From: an uncultured Bacteroidales bacterium
GTDB taxonomy: Bacteria; Bacteroidota; Bacteroidia; Bacteroidales; UBA932
Assembly (NCBI GenBank): GCA_937901105.1
Contig: CALCHD010000216.1
Coordinates: forward strand, 1-9,976
DNA length: 9,976 nt
Direction: 5' to 3'
In this document: positions 1-6,903 of the stretch, one piece after another
Layout of the letters: each line of letters opens with the position of its first letter
Numbering within the stretch: position 1 is the first letter of the stretch
The notes under the pieces: model-generated
Database searches by the model: none
Told to the model about the DNA's origin: nothing
The model's input: the letters and a program-made list of their open reading frames with translations, nothing else
Made by a program: the position numbers and the translations under genes

Positions 1-1233
1 GGACTTGGCCCTTCGAGCAGTCACACCATGGGCCCTAACCGCGCTGCCAAGCAGTTTGCCGAGCGTTGCCCCAACCCCGACAGCTACCGCGTAACACTTT
101 ATGGAAGCCTTGCAGCCACAGGAGCAGGTCACATGACAGACGTTGCAATAATAAAAGAACTTGAACCCATAGCAAAACTGGAGCTCATTTGGGAGCCCGA
201 GACATTCCTCCCGTTCCACCCCAACGGCATGCTCTTCGAGGGCATAAAGGACGGCAAAGTCATCGACAGCTGGAAAATATACAGCGTGGGCGGCGGCGAG
301 CTTGCAAACGAGGAGACAACAAAGAACGAGGAGGACATATACCCCCTTACAACCATGCACGAGATTATGGACTGGTGCGACGAGACAGGCTGCACCTTCT
401 GGGAGTATGTAGAGAAGTATGAAGGCCCTGAGATATGGAACTACCTTGGCGAGGTGTGGGCTACAATGCAGAGCACCATCAAGCGCGGCCTTGAGAACGA
501 GGGTGTGCTGCCCGGCGGCCTTGGCATACAGCGCAAGGCACTCACCTACCTCAACAAATCAATGTCATATAACGCTGCAGTGAGCAGCAAGGCAAAGCTC
601 TATGCATACGCCCTTGCTACAAGCGAGGAGAATGCAAGCGGAAGCACCATCGTCACCACTCCCACATGCGGTTCAAGCGGTGTATTGCCCGCAGTGCTCT
701 ATCATCTGTCAACAGCACACAACTGCTCGGACGCACGCATTCTGCGCGCTCTTGCAACAGCCGGACTCTTCGGCAACGTCGCAAAAGAGCACGCATCAAT
801 CTCGGGTGCCGATGTAGGTTGCCAGGGCGAGATTGGCGTTGCCTGTGCCATGGCGGCAGCTGCAGCCTGCCAACTGTTCGGCGGCACAATAAACCAGATT
901 GAGTATGCTGCAGAGATGGGACTTGAGCACCATTTAGGACTTACTTGTGACCCGCTTTGCGGCCTTGTACAGGTGCCTTGCATTGAGCGCAATGCCATTG
1001 CCGCATCGCGCGCACTCGATGCCTGCACATACTCGGCACTCTCTGACGGCAAGCACAAGATAGACTTCGACCACATTCTACAGGTGATGAAGGAGACCGG
1101 CCACGACTTGCCGAGCCTCTACAAGGAGACATCGACCGGCGGTATTGCAAAGATTGACATCAACAAGCGCCGCGGACTGAGAAAAATCCTCGACACACTG
1201 CACATCCACAAGAACGACGACAACACAAAATAA
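1..1233 (+). CDS. sdaA: L-serine ammonia-lyase, iron-sulfur dependent, single-chain (5' end outside window)
   Basis: This cytosolic enzyme deaminates L-serine to pyruvate and ammonia using an oxygen-sensitive [4Fe-4S] cluster. The reading frame is open from base 1, and the first residues (GLGPSSSHTMGPN) are the family's N-terminal GPSSSHTMGP motif. The ATG at 28 is therefore internal, and probably 10-20 residues lie upstream of the window. Numbering from that Met, TPTCGSSG holds Cys214, GCQGE Cys265, LTCDP Cys307 and VPCIERN Cys318. The 42- and 11-residue spacings between 265, 307 and 318 match those I recall for the three fixed cluster ligands of the Legionella enzyme (343, 385, 396). Both the beta-type N-terminal domain and the alpha catalytic domain are on one chain. 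The tail ends ...HKNDDNTK with no terminal Cys, unlike Legionella, where a C-terminal Cys caps the cluster. Cys311, in DPLCGLVQ, sits where I expect a small residue. The stop is 6 bases before the next gene, so co-transcription is likely. Identity is very secure. Confidence 0.96.
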   Translation, partial: GLGPSSSHTMGPNRAAKQFAERCPNPDSYRVTLYGSLAATGAGHMTDVAIIKELEPIAKLELIWEPETFLPFHPNGMLFEGIKDGKVIDSWKIYSVGGGELANEETTKNEEDIYPLTTMHEIMDWCDETGCTFWEYVEKYEGPEIWNYLGEVWATMQSTIKRGLENEGVLPGGLGIQRKALTYLNKSMSYNAAVSSKAKLYAYALATSEENASGSTIVTTPTCGSSGVLPAVLYHLSTAHNCSDARILRALATAGLFGNVAKEHASISGADVGCQGEIGVACAMAAAAACQLFGGTINQIEYAAEMGLEHHLGLTCDPLCGLVQVPCIERNAIAASRALDACTYSALSDGKHKIDFDHILQVMKETGHDLPSLYKETSTGGIAKIDINKRRGLRKILDTLHIHKNDDNTK

Positions 1234-1239
1234 CAGACA

Positions 1240-3720
1240 ATGAAAAAAGCACTATTACTGTTGGTTCTGCCAGCCTTGCTGGCAACAACCACACTGAAAG
1301 CACAGGACGACAACAAAGTGCGCCCCAACTACGCACTCGCCGAGCGCTTCTCGCCAAAAAAGATTTCACGCATGGTCAAGCAGACCCGCATACAGCCCGT
1401 GTGGTTTGCCGACGGCAAGCAGTTCATCTACTCCTGGAGCGACACCAACGACAAGAACTTCTACATCGTAGATGCAGTAAAGGGCACAAAGAAGATGCTC
1501 TGGGACATGGATTGGCTTGCAAAGGAGCTTACACAACGCACACAAGACCCCTATGATGCCGACCATTTGCCAATAAACATAAACAGAAACATACGCGAAG
1601 GACGCTATGTACGTTTCGATATTGCATCAAAACTCGAAGTGCCCAAGCAACTTCCACGTCACGAGCGCAACGACAGCGCCAAGATAAAGGAGAACGAAGG
1701 CAAGAAGGAAAACAAGACCTTCCACTTCGAGTATGACATGAAGAGCAGGCAGCTCATTGAGCGCACAAAGGACGAGATTGAAGACCTCTACCCCGTTTAC
1801 CCGGGCTGGGCAAACGTATCGCCCGACGGCAAGTATGCCATCTATGAGAAGAACTACAACCTGTGGTACATGTCGCGCGAGGATTTGGACAAGTTGAGAT
1901 ATTGGGACAAGGACAGCACCGTTACCGAGCACCAGCTCACTTTTAACGGCCGCCCCAACTGGTGCTATGCACACCACTCACTCGACGAGAAGCTTGACAC
2001 GGCAAAGCGTTATCGCGTATACGCTCTTTGGAGCCCCGACTCACGCCACTTTGTAATGACACACCGTGCCGACTCCATCCTATCAAAGATGTGGGTCATC
2101 AACTCACTCAGCAGCCCACGCCCTACACTGGAGAGCTACCGCTACCAAATGCCCGGCGAGGAGACGCCAAAGACAACCGTCGAGCTGTTCGACTTTGAGA
2201 ACAAGACAAGCAAGACAATCAATGTCGACAGGTTCAAGCAGCAACGCATAGGCCTGTTCAGCAAACCGGCCTCACACCTCACACGATATGAGAACCCGCG
2301 AAAGGCTGTTTGGCTTGGCGATGACAACGGTTTCTACTTCGAGCGCATCAGCCGCGACATGAAGAAGATTGAGGTTTGCTACTATGACCTGAGCCTCGAC
2401 ACAACAAAGATGCTTGTACACGAGGAGATGAACACAAGCATCGAGAGCAAGCAGATTCGCCTTGTAAATGGTGGCAAGCAGTTCATCCAGTGGTCCGAGC
2501 GCACAGGCTGGGCTATGCTCTACCTCTACAATGCCGACGGAACACTCGCCAACCCGATCACCGAGGGAGCATATCACGTTGAGGATGTGGTTGCTGTAAA
2601 TGAGAAGGAGAAGAAAATCTACTTCACCGCTTGCGGATATAATAAGGAGGAGAACCCTTACTACATGCACCTCTACAGCGTGAACTTCGACGGCAGCGGC
2701 ATGAAGCAGATTGACGAGAGCGACATGAACATCAGTTTCTACTCTGCTGCCGACAACGGCGAGGCATTTGCAGTCACAGCATCACGTGTAGATACAACAC
2801 CTGTGAACTATGTATATAGCAAGAACGGCAAGAAGAGCGTTGAGCTTGGCACAGCCGACCTCTCACAGCTCTTTGCAGCAGGCTACAAGTTCCCCGAGCG
2901 TTTCACAGTGAAGGCTGCCGACGGTATGACCGACCTCCACGGTGTAATGTACAAGCCTTTCGACTTTGACTCGACAAAGTGCTACCCTCTTATCGAGTAT
3001 GTATACCCCGGCCCACAGACCGAGGCTGTGAACGAGAGCTGGTCGAGCGGCATGAACCGTGTTGACCGCCTTGCACAGATGGGATTCATCGTCATCACTG
3101 TGGGTAACCGCGGCGGACACCCCAACCGCTCAAAATGGTACCACAACTTCGGTTATGGAAACTTGAGGGACTATGGCCTGGAGGACAAGAAGGTGACTGT
3201 ACAGCAGCTTGCTGCACGCCATCCTTTCATCAATGGCAACAAGGTTGGTATCCACGGCCACTCTGGCGGTGGATTCATGTCAACTGCAGCCATACTCAAA
3301 TACCCTGACTTCTTCTCTGCAGCAGTTTCATGTGCCGGAAACCACGACAACAACATCTACAACCGCTGGTGGAGCGAGCAGCACCATGGAGTGCTTGAGG
3401 AGGTGACTGCCAAAGGTGACACTACCTTCAAATACAGCATCAGCACCAACCCGCAGATTGCAAAGAACCTTAAAGGCAACCTGCTCCTTATCCACGGAGA
3501 CATTGACAACAATGTACACCCGGGAAATACTATCAGAGTTGTTGACGCCCTAATCAAGGCAAACAAGCGTTTCCAGATGCTTATCCTTCCAGGACAGAGA
3601 CATGCATTCGGAAATATGACAGAGTACTTCTTCTGGAGAATGGCAGACCATTTCTGTGAATATCTGATTGGAGACTCACAAAAAGAGGAAATTGACATCA
3701 AACAGATGAACAACAACTAG
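1240..3720 (+). CDS. Secreted S9 family serine peptidase, DPP IV-like (prolyl oligopeptidase fold)
   Basis: An exported 826-residue exopeptidase-type enzyme, probably periplasmic. Residues 1-21 form a signal peptide (Lys-Lys, a Leu-rich core, then LKA before Gln22). Roughly residues 80-520 form the DPP IV-type beta-propeller, with SPDGK and SPDSR blade repeats. Residues about 560-815 form the alpha/beta-hydrolase domain. The inferred triad is Ser675 in GHSGGG, Asp756 in HGDIDNNVH and His788 in GQRHAFG; Tyr589 in YVYPGPQ matches the oxyanion Tyr of DPP IV. Length fits Bacteroidetes S9B-like proteins. Two differences from classical DPP IV stand out. The nucleophile elbow is GHSGGG rather than GWSYGG. 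The propeller segment that normally reads WVYEEE, whose two Glu bind the substrate amino terminus, reads WCYAHH here (241-246). Cleavage specificity is therefore uncertain. The ATG at 1240 is chosen because it gives the signal peptide and lies 6 bases after the sdaA stop; no Shine-Dalgarno is visible. A terminator follows. Confidence 0.92.
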   Translation: MKKALLLLVLPALLATTTLKAQDDNKVRPNYALAERFSPKKISRMVKQTRIQPVWFADGKQFIYSWSDTNDKNFYIVDAVKGTKKMLWDMDWLAKELTQRTQDPYDADHLPININRNIREGRYVRFDIASKLEVPKQLPRHERNDSAKIKENEGKKENKTFHFEYDMKSRQLIERTKDEIEDLYPVYPGWANVSPDGKYAIYEKNYNLWYMSREDLDKLRYWDKDSTVTEHQLTFNGRPNWCYAHHSLDEKLDTAKRYRVYALWSPDSRHFVMTHRADSILSKMWVINSLSSPRPTLESYRYQMPGEETPKTTVELFDFENKTSKTINVDRFKQQRIGLFSKPASHLTRYENPRKAVWLGDDNGFYFERISRDMKKIEVCYYDLSLDTTKMLVHEEMNTSIESKQIRLVNGGKQFIQWSERTGWAMLYLYNADGTLANPITEGAYHVEDVVAVNEKEKKIYFTACGYNKEENPYYMHLYSVNFDGSGMKQIDESDMNISFYSAADNGEAFAVTASRVDTTPVNYVYSKNGKKSVELGTADLSQLFAAGYKFPERFTVKAADGMTDLHGVMYKPFDFDSTKCYPLIEYVYPGPQTEAVNESWSSGMNRVDRLAQMGFIVITVGNRGGHPNRSKWYHNFGYGNLRDYGLEDKKVTVQQLAARHPFINGNKVGIHGHSGGGFMSTAAILKYPDFFSAAVSCAGNHDNNIYNRWWSEQHHGVLEEVTAKGDTTFKYSISTNPQIAKNLKGNLLLIHGDIDNNVHPGNTIRVVDALIKANKRFQMLILPGQRHAFGNMTEYFFWRMADHFCEYLIGDSQKEEIDIKQMNNN

Positions 3721-3866
3721 TCTGCAACGGTATAAATTACATCCAAAACATAACTTATTGTAAAAGAGGATATTAAAATAGTATCCTCTTTTATTATTCC
3801 ACACAGGCAACGCTATAGTGTATTTTTATATCACTCATTATCTGCATATTAAGAAAATTGATTCGA
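3721..3866. other. Intergenic region after the S9 peptidase gene
   Basis: This AT-rich stretch lies between the peptidase stop and the fadL-type promoter; the whole gap to the next start codon is 213 bases. The only structure I can support in this part is the hairpin terminator at 3761-3793. I see no small ORF with a plausible start, no tRNA-like fold and no obvious repeat. Confidence 0.6.
3761..3793 (+). terminator. Rho-independent terminator of the sdaA-S9 peptidase unit
   Basis: A perfect 12-base-pair inverted repeat, TAAAAGAGGATA (3761-3772) and TATCCTCTTTTA (3782-3793), encloses a 9-base loop. The descending arm ends in four T, giving a terminator-like U tract. Because the ascending arm begins with A residues, it could also act from the other strand, although no minus-strand gene needs it here. 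It lies about 40 bases after the peptidase stop. Confidence 0.85.
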
Positions 3867-3897
3867 TTTGGTATATAAAATATTTTAATTACCTTTG
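3867..3897 (+). promoter_or_regulatory. Bacteroidetes-type promoter of the FadL-family gene
   Basis: TTTG at 3867-3870 and TACCTTTG at 3890-3897 are separated by 19 bases. This matches the Bacteroidetes sigma-ABfr consensus, with TTTG near -33 and TAnnTTTG near -7. Transcription should begin about 5-8 bases after the -7 box, near 3903-3905, leaving a leader of about 30 bases that is A-rich and has no Shine-Dalgarno. Confidence 0.85.
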
Positions 3898-3933
3898 CCG
3901 CCGTTTTAATCTAAATCTAAAAAAGTAGAAATT

Positions 3934-5373
3934 ATGAGACTATTTAGAAAAATGGCCCTTACAGCAGCTGCTGTACTTTCAGTACTTTCAGCAAATGCAG
4001 AGGGATACCAGATCAACTCACAGAGTTCAAGACAGTGGGGTATGGCCCACACCGGTACAGCCCTTAAACTTGGAGCAGAGAGCATGACATTCAACCCGGC
4101 AGGATTGGTATACATGAACTCAAAATATGACATTTCTTTAGGAACCATACTTATCAAGTCTAAAGTAAAGTTTGAGCAGGGCTCTTACAGCCATAAGACT
4201 GACAATCCGTTGAGCACCCCTATTTTCGGACACTTCGGATACAAGGTTAACGATAAATTTGCAGTTGGTGTAAACGTTACCAACCCTGCAGGAAACTCAC
4301 TTGTATGGGGAGACAACTGGGCTGGTGCAACCCACATCCAGGACGTTTCACTAAAGGCTTTCAATGTGCAGCCAACAGTATCATACAAAATCAACGACAG
4401 AATCAGCGTAGGTGCTGGCCTTATGATTGACTTCGGTTCATTTGAGCAGAGAAAAGGCCTTGTTGCTGCTAACGCATTCAACGGCCTTGGCACACTTGCT
4501 GGCGGCCTTTCAGCAATGATGCCTTCACTTGCACCGCTTCCTGGCATGATCCAGTCTTTCAATAATCAGATTCCAGTTGGCATTGAGCTTGAGGGTTCTT
4601 CTAAAGTTGCTTACGGTTTCAATATTGGTGCTTTGGTAAACCTTTCAGAGAAACTTACCCTAGGTGTAACTTACCGTTCAAAAGTAAAATTGTCTGTAGA
4701 CGGCGGTGAGGCAGAGCTGGAGCATGCTAACGACAACGCGGAGACTGTAATCAACGCTATCAAATCATTTGACACCACTCCACTACAGGGTCTTGAGTCA
4801 GCAGGCGCTATCCCTGCAGGTACTGTTGCTACCCTAAAAGGTACACAGGCCCAACTTGCTACATTAGGCTATCTTGACGGCGCTGAGTTCAGCGCATCTA
4901 TGCCTATTCCTAGCATCTTGAGCGTAGGTCTTGCTTACCAGCCAAATGATGCTTGGACTGTAACCGGTGAGGCACAGATTACAGGTTGGAGCGCATATGA
5001 GAAAATGGATATCACTTTCAAGACTGCAGCAGGTGAGATCCTTCAATCTTCAGTTAAAGACTACAAAAACACTGTATGTGTAAGACTTGGCGCACAGTAT
5101 GTTGCAAATGACTTTGTAACTTACAGGGCAGGTATCTACATGGATACCCCTCCAGTACAGATGGACAACTACAACCCTGAGACTCCAAGTGCAAACTGCT
5201 ATGGAATTACAGCAGGTGCGACCTTGAACCCAACCAAATATATGGCAATTGACCTTTCTATTGGTTACCTTCAGGGTGAGAAAACTACCGGCTCATACCA
5301 GAACGGAACATTCGTTGCTGACTACACCAAGAGCGCTATCATGCCAGGTATTGGTGTAAGATTCAACTTCTAA
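3934..5373 (+). CDS. OmpP1/FadL/TodX family outer-membrane transporter
   Basis: A 479-residue outer-membrane beta-barrel of the FadL family, which admits hydrophobic molecules such as long-chain fatty acids or aromatics through a lateral opening in the barrel. Residues 1-22 form a signal peptide ending ANA before Glu23. The mature protein opens EGYQINSQSSRQWGMAHTG, the family's N-terminal hatch segment, followed by NPAGL at 54-58, the hallmark motif. The rest alternates amphipathic strands with turns, and the C terminus GVRFNF ends in the aromatic residue expected for BAM recognition. A hydrophobic Gly/Met/Pro-rich insertion around residues 180-215 would fit the substrate-binding helical region. 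Length is typical (about 430-500). The ATG lies about 30 bases after a predicted transcription start. The gene has its own promoter and strong terminator, so it appears monocistronic. The substrate cannot be read from sequence, so a specific fadL symbol is not justified. Confidence 0.93.
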   Translation: MRLFRKMALTAAAVLSVLSANAEGYQINSQSSRQWGMAHTGTALKLGAESMTFNPAGLVYMNSKYDISLGTILIKSKVKFEQGSYSHKTDNPLSTPIFGHFGYKVNDKFAVGVNVTNPAGNSLVWGDNWAGATHIQDVSLKAFNVQPTVSYKINDRISVGAGLMIDFGSFEQRKGLVAANAFNGLGTLAGGLSAMMPSLAPLPGMIQSFNNQIPVGIELEGSSKVAYGFNIGALVNLSEKLTLGVTYRSKVKLSVDGGEAELEHANDNAETVINAIKSFDTTPLQGLESAGAIPAGTVATLKGTQAQLATLGYLDGAEFSASMPIPSILSVGLAYQPNDAWTVTGEAQITGWSAYEKMDITFKTAAGEILQSSVKDYKNTVCVRLGAQYVANDFVTYRAGIYMDTPPVQMDNYNPETPSANCYGITAGATLNPTKYMAIDLSIGYLQGEKTTGSYQNGTFVADYTKSAIMPGIGVRFNF

Positions 5374-5403
5374 GGAACAAACCTAAAATAAACCATACTA
5401 CAA

Positions 5404-5446
5404 AAAGAACCTGCACGGGAAACCGCTGCAGGTTCTTTCCTTTTTT
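5404..5446 (+). terminator. Strong rho-independent terminator after the FadL-family gene
   Basis: AAAGAACCTGCA (5404-5415) pairs perfectly with TGCAGGTTCTTT (5427-5438). Inside, CGG-GAAA-CCG forms a further three pairs capped by a GNRA tetraloop, with C5426 bulged. A run of six T (5441-5446) follows. It lies about 30 bases after the stop codon and just before the next promoter, so it insulates the two units. Confidence 0.92.
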
Positions 5447-5455
5447 GGGCAACCC

Positions 5456-5486
5456 TTTGCTCAAAGCATCTTTTTGAATATCTTTG
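5456..5486 (+). promoter_or_regulatory. Bacteroidetes-type promoter of the GH171 lipoprotein gene
   Basis: TTTG at 5456-5459 and TATCTTTG at 5479-5486 are separated by exactly 19 bases, matching TTTG-N19-TAnnTTTG. Predicted transcription starts near 5491-5494. An in-frame ATG at 5484 lies inside the -7 box, so it cannot be in this transcript. That places the start codon at 5532, with a leader of about 40 bases. Confidence 0.85.
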
Positions 5487-5531
5487 TATTTGGTAATTTA
5501 TGCCATAATCCCGACAATTAAACAACAAGAT

Positions 5532-6821
5532 ATGAAGAAACTATTTTCAACACTGGCAGCGGCAGCACTTGCACTGACCGTATGCGCGTGCTCACAGGCA
5601 CAGGGACAGGCAGAGGCCCAGACACAGGAGCCTGCTGCCCACAGCAACCTCATTGGCACATTCCCAGGTGAGGAGAACATGAACTATGCAACCGACATCC
5701 TTACCGGTGCACAGCAGCTTGAGGAGTACCTTCCTCTAGTAGAGGGCAAAAGAGTATGTATCCTTTCAAACCAGTCAGGCATGGCATCTGCCACAGCACA
5801 CGTTTTGGATACACTTCTTGCACACAACGTAAAAGTAACCTGCATCATGTCTCCAGAGCATGGCTTCAGAGGCGACGCTGACGCAGGCGAGCACGTATCA
5901 AGCTCAACCGACCCTAAAACCGGCATTCCAATCCGCTCACTATACGAGGGCAAATCAGGCAAGCCTGCAAAAGAGGTGATGGATGAGTTTGACGTACTTG
6001 TATTTGACCTTCAGGATGTAGGAGTACGTTTCTACACCTATTATGTAACAATGGTAAAAATGATGGCTGCTTGCGCCATGGAGGGCAAGGAGTTCATCGT
6101 TCTTGACCGTCCTAACCCAATCGGATTCTATGTAGACGGCCCTATCCTTGACATGAAATACAAATCTGGAGTAGGAAGCCTTCCTATCCCTGTTGTACAC
6201 GGCATGACCCTTGGTGAGATTGCTTACATGGCAAACGAGAGCGACTGGCTGCAGCACGGCCACAAAGACGCAGCTGGAAAGAAAGTTGACCTTAAAGTTG
6301 TAAAATGCAAGAACTACACCCACGCAAAACTTTACAGGCTTCCTATCAAGCCGTCTCCAAACTTGGGCGACATGAGAGCCATTTACCTATACCCTTCTAC
6401 ATGCTACTTTGAGGGAACCCCAGTAAGCTTGGGCCGCGGTACTGCAAAAGCATTCCAGATGTACGGACACCCTAACATGTTGGGCTACAAATACAGCTTT
6501 ACCCCTAGAAGCATCCCTGGAGCAAAGAACCCTCCTCTATTGGATAAGGAGTGCTGGGGCGTAGACCTTACTGTAAACCCTTCAATTGAGCAGATCAACC
6601 AGGACGGCATCAATCTTGAGTACGTTGTTGACGCATACACCAACCTTAACCTTGGCGACCACTTCTTCCGCAACATGTTTGAGCTTGAGATTGGCCAGGC
6701 ATACGTAAGAAAGATGATTAAAGAGGGCAAATCTGCTAAAGAGATTGAGGCAATGTGGACAGAGGATGTAGAGAAGTTCAAGGAGCAGAGAAAACCTTAC
6801 CTTCTTTATCCGGAAAACTAA
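5532..6821 (+). CDS. namZ: GH171 (DUF1343) lipoprotein, exo-beta-N-acetylmuramidase NamZ/YbbC-like
   Basis: A 429-residue lipoprotein of the DUF1343 family. Characterised members (Bacillus NamZ/YbbC and Tannerella NamZ) remove MurNAc from the non-reducing end of peptidoglycan fragments, so a role in cell-wall turnover or salvage is inferred. The N terminus has Lys-Lys, an Ala/Leu core and VCAC, giving Cys20 (or less likely Cys18) as the lipidated residue, followed by a Gln/Ala/Glu-rich linker to about 35. Conserved blocks are PEHGFRG (108-114), DAGEHV, DLQDVGVRFYTY (159-170), DRPNP (192-196), VHGMTLGE and GRGT (302-305 approximately). Glu109 is a good candidate active-site residue. Length is usual for the family. 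A longer in-frame start at 5484 is rejected because it overlaps the promoter and would bury the signal sequence. The gene has its own promoter and terminator. Family membership is secure; the exact substrate is inferred. Confidence 0.92.
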   Translation: MKKLFSTLAAAALALTVCACSQAQGQAEAQTQEPAAHSNLIGTFPGEENMNYATDILTGAQQLEEYLPLVEGKRVCILSNQSGMASATAHVLDTLLAHNVKVTCIMSPEHGFRGDADAGEHVSSSTDPKTGIPIRSLYEGKSGKPAKEVMDEFDVLVFDLQDVGVRFYTYYVTMVKMMAACAMEGKEFIVLDRPNPIGFYVDGPILDMKYKSGVGSLPIPVVHGMTLGEIAYMANESDWLQHGHKDAAGKKVDLKVVKCKNYTHAKLYRLPIKPSPNLGDMRAIYLYPSTCYFEGTPVSLGRGTAKAFQMYGHPNMLGYKYSFTPRSIPGAKNPPLLDKECWGVDLTVNPSIEQINQDGINLEYVVDAYTNLNLGDHFFRNMFELEIGQAYVRKMIKEGKSAKEIEAMWTEDVEKFKEQRKPYLLYPEN

Positions 6822-6846
6822 ATCCCCATCTGTCGGGAATAAAATG

Positions 6847-6874
6847 AAAGGGTGACCGCAAGGCCACCCTTTTT
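6847..6874. terminator. Terminator between convergent genes, probably bidirectional
   Basis: AAAGGGTG (6847-6854) pairs with CACCCTTT (6865-6872). An inner CC/GG pairing closes a GCAA tetraloop, and T residues run to 6874. It ends the GH171 gene. On the minus strand the same hairpin is followed by a T-rich stretch (complement of AATAAAAT, 6838-6845) and lies about 30 bases after the waaA stop, so one element probably serves both genes. Confidence 0.85.
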
Positions 6875-6903
6875 CTGTACTCTATAATGAGAAGGGAAGT
6901 TGA

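Noticed and set aside
702..1076. 124-codon open frame on the minus strand inside the serine ammonia-lyase gene
   Set aside because: It lies wholly opposite a gene with clear family motifs, and its Ser/Ala/Arg-rich product resembles no domain I know. It is a shadow of codon bias.
2272..2670. 132-codon minus-strand frame inside the S9 peptidase gene
   Set aside because: Leu/Val-rich antisense shadow of a well-supported gene, with no promoter or recognisable motif.
3721..3933. Possible small RNA or riboswitch in the longest intergenic gap
   Set aside because: The only stable structure I see is the 12-bp terminator hairpin. The rest is explained by the promoter and a short leader.
5484..5531. 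16-residue N-terminal extension of the GH171 lipoprotein
   Set aside because: The ATG at 5484 sits in the -7 promoter box, and the extension would spoil the lipoprotein signal.
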